64,000 bases of DNA, taken from Siphonodentalium dalli. Its lineage: Eukaryota > Mollusca > Scaphopoda > Gadilida > Siphonodentaliidae. The DNA is taken from NCBI GenBank assembly GCA_032622095.1, contig CP136066.1:106785319-106849318 (forward strand), given 5' to 3'. The position numbers and the translations under genes are program-made. Below the pieces are notes generated by a model. It did not search any database, had not been told where the DNA came from, and saw only the letters and a list, made by a program, of their open reading frames with translations. Shown piece after piece: positions 35,044 to 46,140 of the stretch (positions are counted from its first letter, which is position 1; the number at the start of each line of letters is the position of its first letter).

Positions 35044-35190
35044 TTAAAATCCTTTATCTATCAAATATTTCGCAACCAGTTCTAGATGTGGTCCTTTGAA
35101 ATGTATTGTTCTGGTCACTTCATGAACTTGGCTCTTAACTTCTGTTTCCAGATTATTTTCCAGATGTTTCCGTAGATCATTTTCCAAGGC
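35044..35190 (-). CDS. MRPL49: MRPL49 terminal exon
   Basis: Minus-strand acceptor tgttctgcag. The exon encodes ALENDLRKHLENNLETEVKS, then QVHEVTRTIHFKG and YLIDKGF before TAA (plus-strand tta at 35044-35046). Confidence 0.92.
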   Translation of the reverse strand, partial: ALENDLRKHLENNLETEVKSQVHEVTRTIHFKGPHLELVAKYLIDKGF

Positions 35191-37402
35191 CTGCAGAACA
35201 TAAGTAGAAAATTCGGTAGCAGTAGAATTTTACCAGAAAGAAACATTGCAGGACTACTCCAATAGTTTTCTGTGATATAATATGACTACACATACCAATG
35301 TGCTGTGTATTTATTTCTTTTTTAAATTGACAATGATTTTGTCGTACTTATAATGATAATTGTACATATTTTGGTTCCAGAAACCAACTATATAATACTC
35401 AAGAATTGATCTCTGTATTGTATAATTTCCACCTGAAAGCTCATCTCTTCTAACTACAACATAACAAATGACGACACTATTAAACAACGACTCCACTTCC
35501 TTATACCTTGTGCAAGATTTTTCAGTTTTTCACAGCTTATTTCTGTTATATCTCAGTCAGTATTAGTAATAACCATTCCAATGATACCATGTCTGTCTTC
35601 AGTATTGCATGATTTTAATTAAATTCGACTGAGCTGAACTGAATTACAGCTCCTTCACAAGCTATTTTCATGCTTGAATCGATATCCAACTCATCAGAGT
35701 ATGGTTCTCTCCTAATTATAAACCACAGTATAATACCTACCCAAATGTCACCCTCGATCTTTTTTAACTTCACCATCATATGACCATTTGGTGCTGTCAG
35801 GTAGTAAATTGGCAACATGTGGTTTCTTGTCCGATTGATGAAGTACTTGCTATCCGGACCAACTGGAAGGAAAGTTAACAAATATATATAATAATCTGAT
35901 ATAGATAACTAAAAATTTATCTATAAATATAAAGCAAGTTCTTGAATGGGTTGATCAGGTTTGTGCTATTGAAATTGTCAAAACTTGTATAGAGTTATCA
36001 ACCTTAATATATATTAGTTTGTTTATGGAGCAGATAAATCAAAGATTCACATTTAAAATAATTCGAACACCCAGAAGTGTATATTATTTATTTGATTCTT
36101 TGAACAGGAGCATGCACGAATACCCAATACATTGACAAAATGAGAATTGGATATCTAAAGATAATTAGTTTAGCATCTAGCGATCACGCCCCTTGCCAAT
36201 GCAAAATTACAAATGTATGCAGTCAGTGACCGATCACCATCACAGTTTTCGAAGCACAGAATTTCTGTAACGCACATCAGTTCTGAACGGAATACAACCA
36301 AAATTGCCTACTTGGCAACTTTGTGCTTCAAGTTTTGTTGATTACATGAGCTTTGTGATGTGTTATTTAGATGCAAACACAAGATGACACAAAGATATTG
36401 GAATCAGAGGACAGATTAGGCGTCGATCTCGAATCGGGTGGCCGATATTCGCAGGCCCCCATGTGTTTTGTCAAAATCAGACTTAAAAGCATTGTCTCTC
36501 ATATACCTGCAGCGAGATGTACGAAGCTTGTGTATTATACTCATGTGTATATCCATGACATATACTCAAGCAATGCACACGTGAAGTATTGCTTGTGCAT
36601 TGAGCCATTGTGCATGTATCCATATACCGCTGGCCATATACTGTCTGCTACACGTATGCCATGATTGGTTGATAAGGTAATCATTTTCTAACATCAGGAG
36701 TTATATTGACATTGAGATTTAACATCTATGTTGCTGTTGGGTCACATTTCATGAAGGTTTGTCAATGGTGATGATAGGAGCCTGTTTCTTACCTCGGACC
36801 CAACCTGAGCTGAACACACGCACAGTTCCCATTGTTTTTTGCTTTCGAAATTTTGATTTCTGGTATAATAGTTACATAGACCATACAGTCAATGAAAACA
36901 TCTACGTTCTAATCTCAGAGTCACAGCGTACAGATCTATAAGACGATGATTGTGTTATCATTTGATATGGACGACTGATCACCAAAAATCGCGACATGAG
37001 GATACACCAGCTATGTCTTGTCATTACAAAAGAACAAACAAGTTTTTCTTGTGTATATCCCCTGGATACACATGTCTATAATACACAAGCTTCTTACATC
37101 TTGCCGCTATTGTATATTGGTATACAAAGTTATTTGGTATTTTCCCGATCGGTCTGTGAATAATGCTGTAAATAATAAGTTTGGCCCATCACAGAATCTA
37201 AAAGTAGGCCTGCTCCTTTAATTAATTAAATACCTTTTTGTGGGACCCATCCAGATGCAGTCGGACCTTCAATATTCTCTGGAACTGGTGGAATTATGCT
37301 GTTGGGAAGATATCTCTGTGCATATTTGAAATCTTCATGTGAAATCTCATAATCAGTGTATTCTTCATCAGGTGCAAGTTCTTTGTAAGGTCCAAAGTCA
37401 TC
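35044..37402 (-). CDS. MRPL49: Mitochondrial large-subunit ribosomal protein mL49 (5' exon unresolved)
   Basis: mL49 is a structural protein of the mitochondrial 39S ribosomal subunit. Three minus-strand exons (37402-37234, 35862-35741, 35190-35044) join in frame to encode 145 residues plus TAA. Recognisable motifs, compared from memory with human MRPL49 (166 residues), are a YLP..IIPPVP segment, TASGWVP, PDSKYFINRTRNHMLPIYY, the strongly conserved KKIEGDIW, VHEVTRTIHFKG, and the C-terminus LIDKGF (human LLEKGF). The first exon here starts at GAT GAC with no methionine, so roughly 20-30 residues including the mitochondrial leader lie upstream. LRR1 is on the opposite strand, starting 8.7 kb away. 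Confidence 0.92.
35741..35862 (-). CDS. MRPL49: MRPL49 second recognised exon
   Basis: Minus-strand acceptor aactttccttccag, donor gtaggt. It encodes VGPDSKYFINRTRNHMLPIY, then a loop and KLKKIEGDIW. It corresponds to the human segment LPYFVRRSRMHNIPVY and the following KVEGDIW. Confidence 0.93.
37234..37402 (-). CDS. MRPL49: MRPL49 first recognised exon
   Basis: Minus-strand acceptor ctattattcag, donor gtattt. It encodes DDFGPYKELAPDEEYTDYEI, then HEDFKYAQRYLPNSIIPPVP and TASGWVPQK. It begins in phase 0 and ends with one base of a split codon. Confidence 0.9.
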
Positions 37403-37455
37403 CTGAATAATAGTAAATGAACCTAAGTGGTATAGACTGAAACAAAGACATTAAC

Positions 37456-37721
37456 TTAACCCTTCCATGACTGGAGCTTCCTGAAATATTGCAAAAAACC
37501 TTGTGCATATGCATTCTCTAATATATGCGAGTCTCCCATAGGGAGCCTTGCATATATATATATGAGAATACATTGGCCTAACAATATTTACATTGATATT
37601 GTAAGCCAGTGCATTCTCTTATATATGCAAGGCTCCCTATGAGAGACTCATATATAAGAGAATGCACTGGCACAGGATCTTTAATGCTGCACCAGTGCAG
37701 CTCCCGTCATGAAGAGGTCAA
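37456..37721 (+). mobile_element. TTAA hairpin MITE, family 1 (two-core copy)
   Basis: It starts at TTAA (37456-37459) with cccttccatgactggagc. It has two hairpin cores with the standard linker and ends gctcccgtcatgaagagg, where the right TTAA has decayed. It lies just upstream (5' on the minus strand) of the first recognised MRPL49 exon. Confidence 0.8.
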
Positions 37722-37731
37722 AGGCATTCAC

Positions 37732-38001
37732 AGTGGGTATTGCTGTTAAAATAGTCACATCCGTTAAAACCGCCATAAACAGAAAGAATATTAAAATATA
37801 TACAAACCTTGTTCTTATACCAATCAAAATATTATGTAAATAGTATGGATGTTAAGTTTGTGCGCTTTGTTATGTAAACAAAACCAAAAATGTTACAGAA
37901 CCTGGCTTTTGTTTACATAAAACAGCACACAAACTTGACATAACATTCTTTCTGTTTATGGAATTTTTAAAGGGTGTGACTATTTTAACAGCATTCCCAC
38001 G
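37732..38001. mobile_element. Nested foldback MITE ('gctgttaaaatagtcaca')
   Basis: The outer arms are 'gctgttaaaatagtcaca' with 'ataaacagaaagaat', against their complements ending at 38001. The inner arms pair 'gttaagtttgtgcgctttg' with 'cagcacacaaacttgac', and 'tatgtaaacaaaa' with 'ttttgtttacata'. A related inner piece occurs at 63778-63840. Confidence 0.72.
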
Positions 38002-38311
38002 CGAAGGCCACCCATGCCTTTAAACAAAAGACATTGAAGGCAGAGTTGTGAGGGGGATACATTATGATATGACTATATTTCATCATTTGCACCTATATCA
38101 CCATCATTTGTGATAGTTTTCTGATAGAATGGATCATGATCCAGATCAGATCATGATAATGAATTATTTTGTTTGGACCAGTAACTGTTTTGGCCTTAGC
38201 TCGAATGAGCTATTTAGCTAATTTGGCATCCCACTATCTCATTCTCAATTAGTCATTATCTGTCATCAGTGTCATGGCTAGCCTATATATGTAGAATAAA
38301 ATTTTATTCTC

Positions 38312-39163
38312 AGGCCTAAAAAAAAGAAGACATTTGTTTCCGCTAACCCGACCGACCCTATTTAAAAGCACTGAGTCTAAACTTTTTATTGCGATTGAAA
38401 AACTGACTTAAAAAAAATAATGGTATCTGTGAATGTTTCACGCATTTAACAGAGATAAAAGCACGGCGGTCGCTTCCGGTGGAAATACCCACATACTATA
38501 GATACGTATCTCCCATTGCCGGAAAACAGTCGGTGCTTTGGAAAGTAAACATAATTCACACCACAACAACAGCAACAATGGCTACCTCCGTAGGCCAGCA
38601 CGTTGTTGTGGCTATTTATCTGGACTAATGTGTCCACTGCGGAAGCAAAAAAGAGATCAGATCGATAGACAACGAAGACAAAATTGAAGAACTTCTTTTT
38701 AATCCACCCGGATAAGACTGACTTCAGTAAGGTTAAAGTGAGGTGCCGTACATCGGCTGAGTCAGCGCCGTTCGTCATAAATGTTGAAATGAAAGTTAAG
38801 GAGTTGTCAGCATTCAACATAAACCATATCGAGTTTGTTTGCGGTGATAGAGAGATCATGGAAGAACAGATCGAACATGATACTATGGAAATCACCACAC
38901 AGCGGAATCCATTTGATATTCTTTTGAAGAAAGAAATATATATCATATGTAACTTTGAATCTGAGTTTCTTGTTTCTATATTCCATGGGTTGACCACCTT
39001 GAGACTAAGAAGTCCATAATGTGGGCTCATATCAAGTATTATACACGTATTGTTAAAAAATATAGAAAAATACAAATATTTAATAAAAAAAAGTTTTGCC
39101 TGCCTACCGTCCCTATTTTTTTCCAGCTCGTTAGCGGAAACAAACGTCTTTTTTGTTATGCCT
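38312..39163. mobile_element. Inverted-repeat-bounded segment enclosing a coding-like frame
   Basis: The left end has 'acatttgtttccgctaac' followed by 'ccgaccgaccctatt'. The right end is its inverted partner ('aatagggacggtagg' and 'gttagcggaaacaaacgtc'), with AGGC(C/A)TAA-like outermost bases. No convincing target duplication was found. The enclosed plus-strand frame is described separately. Confidence 0.55.
38578..39019 (+). pseudogene. Unrecognised coding-like sequence with a stop and a frameshift
   Basis: After a CpG-containing lead an ATG at 38578 opens MATSVGQHVVVAIYLD and then meets TAA. The same frame continues CVHCGSKKEIRSIDNEDKIE and ELLFNPP. From about 38684 a different frame carries on without stops to 39019, reading HPDKTDFSKVKVRCRTSAES, then NVEMKVKELSAFNINHIEFV and NPFDILLKKEIYIICNF. 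The residue mix looks protein-like. I do not recognise the family. The antisense strand is also open across the region (minus, 38446-39075). It could be a decayed gene fragment carried by the surrounding inverted-repeat element, or two assembly errors in a live gene. Confidence 0.4.
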
Positions 39164-39297
39164 CATCAGTGAGCGCCTCGAATAAATTTTTACACTCCAA
39201 CCCCTTTTTGCTGCCTCACAACACTTCATATCATTATATTCAAAACTGCTATGTACTTTATACATTAAACTCTCTTGTCTCAAATGTTCTACATGTA

Positions 39298-39430
39298 CAG
39301 TAATGCTGTAACTAATCGACTCCTTAACCACAGCAGAATTATGGGTAACTTTTCAGGATTTAGTCAGAAATATGGCTCGTTGCCATTCATCGGAAAGCTC
39401 TCGGGGAGTCGATTACTTACAGCATTACTG
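39298..39430. mobile_element. Deleted copy of 'cagtaatgc' palindromic MITE
   Basis: TA flanks both ends (39296-39297 and 39431-39432). The left arm is intact up to 'ggaaagctctcgggg', then most of the right arm is missing and the end is 'gcattactg'. The loss of one arm fits hairpin-driven deletion. Confidence 0.72.
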
Positions 39431-39508
39431 TAAACTGTCAAGTCATCAAATAAAATCTAATCTAATCAGCTTATCATTCTGTGCCCAACCTGTCGGGGTC
39501 ATGTCTCT

Positions 39509-39585
39509 GTTCGGAAGGTTCTCTTTTCAGAACGTTCACTACTGCGAAGGTTCACTATTCCGAAGGTTCTCTATTCCGAAGGTAT
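39509..39585. repeat. Short tandem repeat, about 17-18 bp ('attccgaaggttctct')
   Basis: Four to five imperfect copies of 'ttccgaaggttctcta' run in tandem, the last two nearly identical. Confidence 0.65.
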
Positions 39586-40039
39586 TTCTAATTCTATTAT
39601 AAACGAGGAGTCTCAGGTCCATTCCTTTTCGGCGGTTTGCATTACAAACATACATATACGCCATCTTAGTATGGATGTACATTGTACTTGCATGTATGAC
39701 TCTTGACAGTCTTGTGTGGGCTAACGAAAATAGGTAGGCCTATTGAGATATAACGTCATATATGTAATAACATTAAACATGTTATGGGAACCCACGAAAA
39801 CACAATATTGAGCGACCACCAAGACGGCGTAGGAAGTGGAGGATTTTGGAGGTAAGAATACACAACTAAGGGAAGATTAGATTACAAGGTGTGTTATAAC
39901 TCTAAATCAGTAAGCCAACTGCATGGAACACCATAATCATAACGTACTGCATTATAAATGTGGAATATAAGTTATTATAATATAACTGACTCTGGCGACT
40001 CGTATATATTGATATTTCTGTATCTGTAGTTGTTACGTC

Positions 40040-41466
40040 CTAGTGACCAAGGCTGGCTTTTTACAGGACGGGATCAAATTGTTCCAGGAATTTTTTTTGC
40101 CGAACCCGTGACTTCTTCGCCACGGTAGGGATCTTTAACGTGCGCACATTGTTGCACACGGGACAGCCATTAGTGTCGGCTCCCGATCCAACGGTGTGCC
40201 AAGTGTAGTGTCATCCCTGGTCATGACATTACGAGAGGAGCAGAGGTACGAAGTTAGTCCAGTGACGCATTTTTTCAAATTTTGTCTGAGACTCTTTGGC
40301 TTCTGGAATCTTTCTCAGATCACTGATCGTGGCATCGATGATTGATTTGTGATGCCCATGGTACTGGGAATGCAGATGGCGACACAAAGTCCGACCGATA
40401 TTTTGTCGGATTTGAACCCTCGACCGTGTCGAAGGTGTAGCTCAGAGGTCGGCCCACAACAGGTCGGGCACAGGTGCCAAATGAGCTAAATAGCTCATTT
40501 GAGCTCACATAGCTAAATCGAGCTAAATTTTTAATGTGATTTAAGTCCATTTCCTCAGTTCAACACATGCATCAAATTATCGCATTGCGAATTTACATTC
40601 ATTAGTTAGACCCCATGTCAAGCTTCTCAGAAACTCCTTCCGTACAAGTAATTAAAACAGCAGTGGCGTGATCAAAGGCAATTTGATTAACACTTTTAGG
40701 AGAATGATTAAACCTCTTTTTGAACATTCAAATTGTGTTTATAAAACTGCTGCTTCTGCATATTAATTTACCTGGAATATATTTCTGAAGGTTAAGGACA
40801 CAAGGTTACAATGTCTTGTCTGACTGGATAAACCATGGGCATAGATTTACGATATATCATTTGCCGAACGTACACTGATCTGCCATTAAGAGAAGAAAAA
40901 ATACGGAAGCGCGAGTGGTCAGTACATTTATATTTTACACATCGGTTACTGTGTCTTCTATTGTGTCGATGTGGTAAAAGCGCGTGGCTTTCCGTATCTT
41001 CCAACCAGTGAAATTCAATTAAAATCATGCTTATAAACACATAGACGGAGCCTGTTTTGAGCAGCCAATCAGAACGTTTGTTTCATTTTATCTTAGGATA
41101 AGCTTAGACACAGCGGAGCGAATCCGACACAGCACGATTTGCCGACCGAAAAGTCAATTTAAAACTATTTTCTCTCACGAATTTTAATGAAAACATATGG
41201 ATAAATCCTTAAGCAAATGTCACGTAAAAGATATCAAGACTGTTGTGAGTAGATGAGCACACGATGTATTTGTGAAGCTCAATACTAGGTTGGTCCAGTA
41301 GAAATAAATTCGCAATGCGATAATTTGATGCACGCGTTGAACTGAGGAAATGGGCTTAAATCACATTAAAAATTTAGCTCGATTTAGCTATTTGAGCTCA
41401 TATGAGCTATTTAGCTCATTTGGCACCTGTGCCCGACCTGCACAAACCAACTGAGCTATCCGCTCC
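40040..41466 (-). mobile_element. tRNA-derived SINE split by a TIR element
   Basis: On the minus strand the tRNA-like head starts at 41466 (ggagcggatagctcagttgg, an A-box), is interrupted at 41440 by another element, and resumes at 40459. A B-box 'agggttcaaatcc' follows at about 40410-40422. The body continues to about 40040 with 'cgcacgttaaagatccctac', a pattern I associate with invertebrate SINE tails. Removing the insert and one duplication gives a continuous head. The exact 3' end is uncertain. Confidence 0.6.
40460..41440. mobile_element. CAGGTC-terminated TIR element, 981 bp, 5-bp TSD
   Basis: Inverted arms of about 140 bp start CAGGTCGGGCACAGGTGCC and continue with 'gagctaaatagctcattt', 'catttcctcagttcaac' and 'attatcgcattgcgaat'. 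A perfect 5-bp duplication CACAA flanks it (40455-40459 and 41441-41445). The interior is non-coding; the minus-strand open frame at 40792-41040 has no recognisable motif. Superfamily is not assigned. Confidence 0.78.
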
Positions 41467-41629
41467 TCTAGATCCATTGGATCTTAGTATCATGGCTTAC
41501 GCCAGCTAAGATCCATCTTGCCCTTTAAACAACATAGGCGGCTATAATTCCTATAAAAGTTACAATTATGACCAACGCATATGTATTTATCAACTAAATA
41601 CTAATACCAGTGTGAAACCATCCACTCAC

Positions 41630-41883
41630 CTACGTGTCATTTATCCTTAAAATCCGTCAAATAACAGAACGTAAACACAGACATTGCACGCGTTCCTGAA
41701 TACCCGTGGAAAATCCAAACTATCTACAATTAGGTCGAGTTTAACTACACTCTGTGCATGCGTGACCTTTGGTCTACTAGCCTCACTACAACAAAATCCA
41801 TGAAAACTGTCACATGTGCCGTGCACGTTTGTCATGTGATATTTAGGACCTCCTACTTTTCGTGCCTCCGCCATTTGCAACAT
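41630..41883 (-). other. Candidate 5' exon on the minus strand
   Basis: The minus-strand sequence is less AT-rich, contains atggcggaggcacg, and ends in a strong donor, cacgtag|gtgagt (exon side ending at 41630). It could be a 5' non-coding exon of MRPL49 or of an unrelated transcript. The frame opened by ATG at 41883 (MLQMAEARKVGG...) stops before the donor, so it does not supply the mitochondrial leader directly. Confidence 0.25.
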
Positions 41884-42299
41884 GTGTTTTCAGGATTGGA
41901 TTTTTGGATTAAATAATTACGGAATTATACACACGTTCTGGTAGGTGTCAGAGCTAATATAAACTGCAATAATGTTAACATTAATGACCATGTTAGTTGA
42001 TTCTTAAAATTAAGTGTATTTAAAAACATTAGCTAGTCGCCTAAGAATATCGGCTCCACGACCTGTAATAGGCTGTATGGCGTAAGCCATACTAAAAGGT
42101 CGTATTCCAAGACTACCGCTCCTGCTGACATTTGATGTTTCTTCCAAAGACAAGATGTTAGTATGCCCGGACTTAATACTTATTTTGTTTCAGTCATGCA
42201 GTCACCATATTTCCTAGTCCAAAATGTATTATATACATATATAATTGATTGAACGTCCCGTAGATTTTCCACCAGGCGGAAGGTACTAGGTAGCTCGAA

Positions 42300-43122
42300 C
42301 AGGTCAGGGAGAACCCAAAATTGATGTACTACTCTCGGGCTCCAAATAAAAGTGCAGACCCAAATAATAGTGCAGGGGGGAAATTCCCTTGAAAGTTAAT
42401 AAAAGTGCAGACCCATATAATAGTGCAGGGGAACTCTGAGCAAAACATCAACTGTGGTTAAACAAATTATTTTTATAGCAGGTCAAGTATAGGAGTCAAC
42501 ATAGTATGTATCATGTGGTGTTTTGGTATGCGATATACTTGAATATTTACATGCATAAAGTTATTAGTAAGCTCATCATTTTGATATCAGAATCATATAG
42601 AAATCTTGAGTTTGTGCTGATTTCAATTTTCATAGCCTCAAAATTAATAAACGTGCAGACCCAAATAAGCACTGTGCAGGGGGGGAAATTTCCCAAGAAA
42701 ATAATAAACGTGCATGCATGTTTATTTGGAGCCCAAGAGTAAACCTCGATTTGTGTAAAAAACCTAGATCGAGGTTTTTCAAGACCATATGACCACTGGT
42801 GATATAGTGTGGAGTATTTCATCTTACACTTATGGGAGGCGAAATTCACATTTAATAATTAATTGTGCTTTATTGCGCTTAAGCACAATTAATTATTAAA
42901 TGTGAACTTGCCCTCCCATAGGACAGGTGTAAAATGAAATACTCCACATTATACCACTTACACTATAATACTTCCATTAGTATCATATTTGGTTTAGAGT
43001 GTTTCCCCTTATATCATGGGTGTATGTTTTGACTAGTGGTCACATGGTCTCGAAGAACCTCGATCTAGGTTTTTTACACAAATCGAGGTTTAGTACATCG
43101 ATTTTGGGTTCTCACTGACCTG
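42300..43122. mobile_element. CAGGTC-terminated foldback element, 823 bp, 5-bp TSD
   Basis: The termini CAGGTCAGGGAGAACCC / complementary gggttctcactgacctg are flanked by the perfect 5-bp repeat TCGAA (42295-42299 and 43123-43127). Inner arms pair 'aaacctcgatttgtgtaa' with 'acacaaatcgaggttt', and the centre is 'cacatttaataattaatt' with its complement. The left side also carries tandem 'aataaaagtgcagaccca' units. No coding content. Confidence 0.78.
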
Positions 43123-43127
43123 TCGAA

Positions 43128-43981
43128 AACTAAACAGTAAACAGGTAAACCTCTCGACTCTAGATGTCTTGCCGTTATTATTAATATTAAGCTTCAAATT
43201 TGAATGAAGGTATTTTCTAAATATGTTCTACTTTCAAAATATTAAACTAACATCCTTGCCAGTGCTTGCACATCTTTGGATTCGTTTTGGTTTGCAGATG
43301 AACCTAAAACTTCTTGCCAGGGTCGAAATCATGGGAGCTGACATTTTGAAAATAAAAATTCGGAATATAAGACGAAACGAAATATTACTGTCTGAATATT
43401 ACAAAATCACTGTTGTGTCAGGCTGTGTTAAATAAATAATAATTTTAAAATACCACACGGTTAATACTTACAAGACAGTTAGTCAAATCATCACGGTATT
43501 CCACTGTACATTGAATTTTTGGCGATTCGAATCACAGTTCACATATAATAAACGGTTCCAGATTTTTAATTTGCCAGTTAGTTTGAAAATTTTCGCACGG
43601 CTTTGCTGACAATTAAAAGCTCACCAATCAATCATTCAAAATCAATGATACATGTATCTGTTCAATCGGGACCATCTGTGTCACAGTCATTGGTGAATCA
43701 CTGGAGTGAACAGTGAATGATTCACTTTAGCACTTGCAGTACCGGTAGCACTAGCAGCCTTCTCAGCTTCTGTAAAGTTCTGAAGTTCAGTAACTTCAAG
43801 TTCAACTGTTCAGTCATCACTCACTGTGTGTAAATGCACAGTAACTGTGGTAAATGGTATTCTAATCCATGTTATGTGAGCGACAGGTTGCGCCTATCCT
43901 CAAAATAATTAGACTTGAAAAACAGGGTGATAGTATCAGTACCCCGGTAATGACTAATGACCGTGGTATTACGCCAGGTAA
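43128..43981. other. Non-coding stretch
   Basis: No gene is recognised. The small plus-strand frame at 43223-43435 (MFYFQNIKLTSLPVLAHLWI...) has no known motif. Short repeats of cagt/cact are seen near 43680-43860. Confidence 0.4.
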
Positions 43982-43988
43982 TGGTAGC

Positions 43989-45374
43989 GGGTCCGTGAAG
44001 ATTCGGCCGAGGGAAGATTCGGCTGGTTGTATATCGGCCGAATTTTCCTAGTTTTAGACCTATTTTGGGGAGGAATTTTAATAGTTTTTTTTATTTATTT
44101 TATGTTTATAATAAAGAAAGTTTATTTGTATGTTTTTCACGAATTATGTGTGGACATATCTTTGTATAATATTTCACATGAATAAATCCAAGTTATTACC
44201 GTACTTTTAATGTTTATGATGTTTTGTGCATGTTTTTTTATGAGATTATTTTATGTTTATAATAAAGAAAGTCTGGTTGTATCTTTTATGAGTTATGTGG
44301 ACATATATTTTTTTAATAGTTTTTACATGGATAAATCGTTATTACATACACATTGTGTGGTAAATCCAAATATCACGTTCGAGCACTATATAAGAAATTA
44401 ATATTAATAAGCATACAAGGCGAATAGTTATAATTATAAAAGAATGTTTGATCGGGCGTTTAGTTTTTCACACTCAGTTCACGTTGGCACTAAGTGTGTT
44501 TGCATAACTGGCGACGGACAGAATTATTCTTTGGATGCTGATATGATATCAGTGAGAAATACTCGCTGTTTATTTGTATGTGTCTCCGAATGGTGTATAT
44601 TTGAACAATCAATGTTCGAACGAACAACCACATAGCTGGTAAATACATTTTAATGGATCACAAAAACTATATTAAGAAAGCTTTTTATTCATACCTTATC
44701 ACATAAAATAGAAATAAGATGATAGGAAACGCTCTTTATACATCGTCAATATTTTGTTTTAACAAAAACGGAACTTCACAAGAGGTAGTAACCAAGATAT
44801 ACAGAATCGACAAGCATAGAAATAGAAACGCTATGCAATAACAGCAGGACATCAGCAAGAAGAAACGGCGATTTTTATAATAAGTAATAAAATGTTTATT
44901 TTCTATTAATGTTATGATTTAAAATAACTTTTTAATAAATGTTTCATAATAAAGTAAGGGTTTGTGATCGTTTCTATAGATATAATATATTCCATGATTT
45001 TAATGTTTAATTATGTGTTTTCAAATAAAGAATAAATGTCAACTTCGTTCAGTTGAAAATTTCAATGTTGATATGTTTGTATTGTCCGTCACACCTTCTA
45101 TCACACCTTCTATATAATTGTTTATTAAAGTATTCGTCTAATAAAGTGTGTTATTACTACAACTGAGTTAATCAAGACCCTTGTAAATGATCCCACAATC
45201 GCTTCAATTAGTTGTTATTGTTACAACTATATTTTCTTTCAGTAAGACAAAGACCAAGCTGTCAACAAGCCACAATCCCTCCACTAATTCACAAGATCAA
45301 TAGACTGGCCGAATCTTCCCGCGACCGAAAAATACTGAGCCGAATCTTCCCGCGACCGAATCTTCCCGTTCCCC
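43989..45374. mobile_element. Probable TIR element with 'gaagattcgg' ends, 1386 bp
   Basis: The left end gggtccgtgaagattcgg and the right end complementary to ggggaacgggaagattcgg are flanked by TGGTAGC (43982-43988 and 45375-45381). Subterminal copies of 'gcgggaagattcgg' occur twice or more at each end. The AT-rich interior has no transposase. Confidence 0.58.
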
Positions 45375-45381
45375 TGGTAGC

Positions 45382-46140
45382 ATACAGTATCAACTTCGAT
45401 ATCGAGACAGTCACTGTGGTGGAGTTATGGTACCATGCTGTTATAATTAATGCCGCGGTCTATTAGCGGATCGTCGCACCAAAAGTTGAAGAAAATAATA
45501 GAGGTGCCACGATTATTGATTTTGATAATCGATAATCGGTCGTAAATAATTGACTATAATCGATTAATCTTACCTAATAACATCAGTGGAAGTATTCCAT
45601 AATATGGCCTATTAGCTGGGTGCTGGTTAACTGCACTGTCGCTGGTTGTTTGAGGCATCGGCTGATGTCATTTTTACATTAATAAAGTGCATCATAAACC
45701 ACTCTTAATGACCAATGAACACAATGTATTCAATATCAGCACAATTCTCGGCGATGTTATGGTTATAATATTTGTGAGTTCATTAGAACGAACGTAGCTA
45801 TTAATTTCAGTGTTATGAATAGCCAAACATACAAACAATATAAACGTAGGAATGCACGACCGATGGCGACTGTTCCTAAAAAAAGTAAAGTATAAGTTTC
45901 ATCAAACTTCGAGAGCATGGATGTGTGCCCCCACCTGCAAATTGCAGGACTCAGAACAAGTTAAGTATTTGATAATATCGAGTTTCATTCAGCATTCACT
46001 TGTAGAGTGACCTGACAGTGACAGGTGAACATTTCAGGCCCTGAAATGTTAATATTATCATGAAGTAATAAATTCAATTCAGCATAGAAATAAGAGTTAA
46101 CAAACAAATGTCTTCTCTTCAGCTAATAACCAGTAGAACA
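45382..46140. promoter_or_regulatory. LRR1 upstream region
   Basis: This is the sequence 5' of the LRR1 start codon. It contains 'gataatcgataatcggtcg' near 45525, typical of hAT-type ends in this window, and no other gene. No TATA box or initiator can be assigned with confidence. Confidence 0.3.

Noticed and set aside
36371-36664. 97-codon frame in the MRPL49 intron
   Set aside because: No recognisable domain, no splice partners on the plus strand, and composition like the surrounding intron.
38446-39075. 209-codon minus-strand frame, the second-longest open frame in the window
   Set aside because: Rich in Cys, Phe, Ser and Ile and without a motif. It mirrors the more protein-like plus-strand frame and is probably its shadow.
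41446-41466. Possible tRNA gene on the minus strand
   Set aside because: The A-box and B-box halves are separated by a transposon, and the restored head is about 10 nt too long between boxes for a normal tRNA. Better read as a SINE head.
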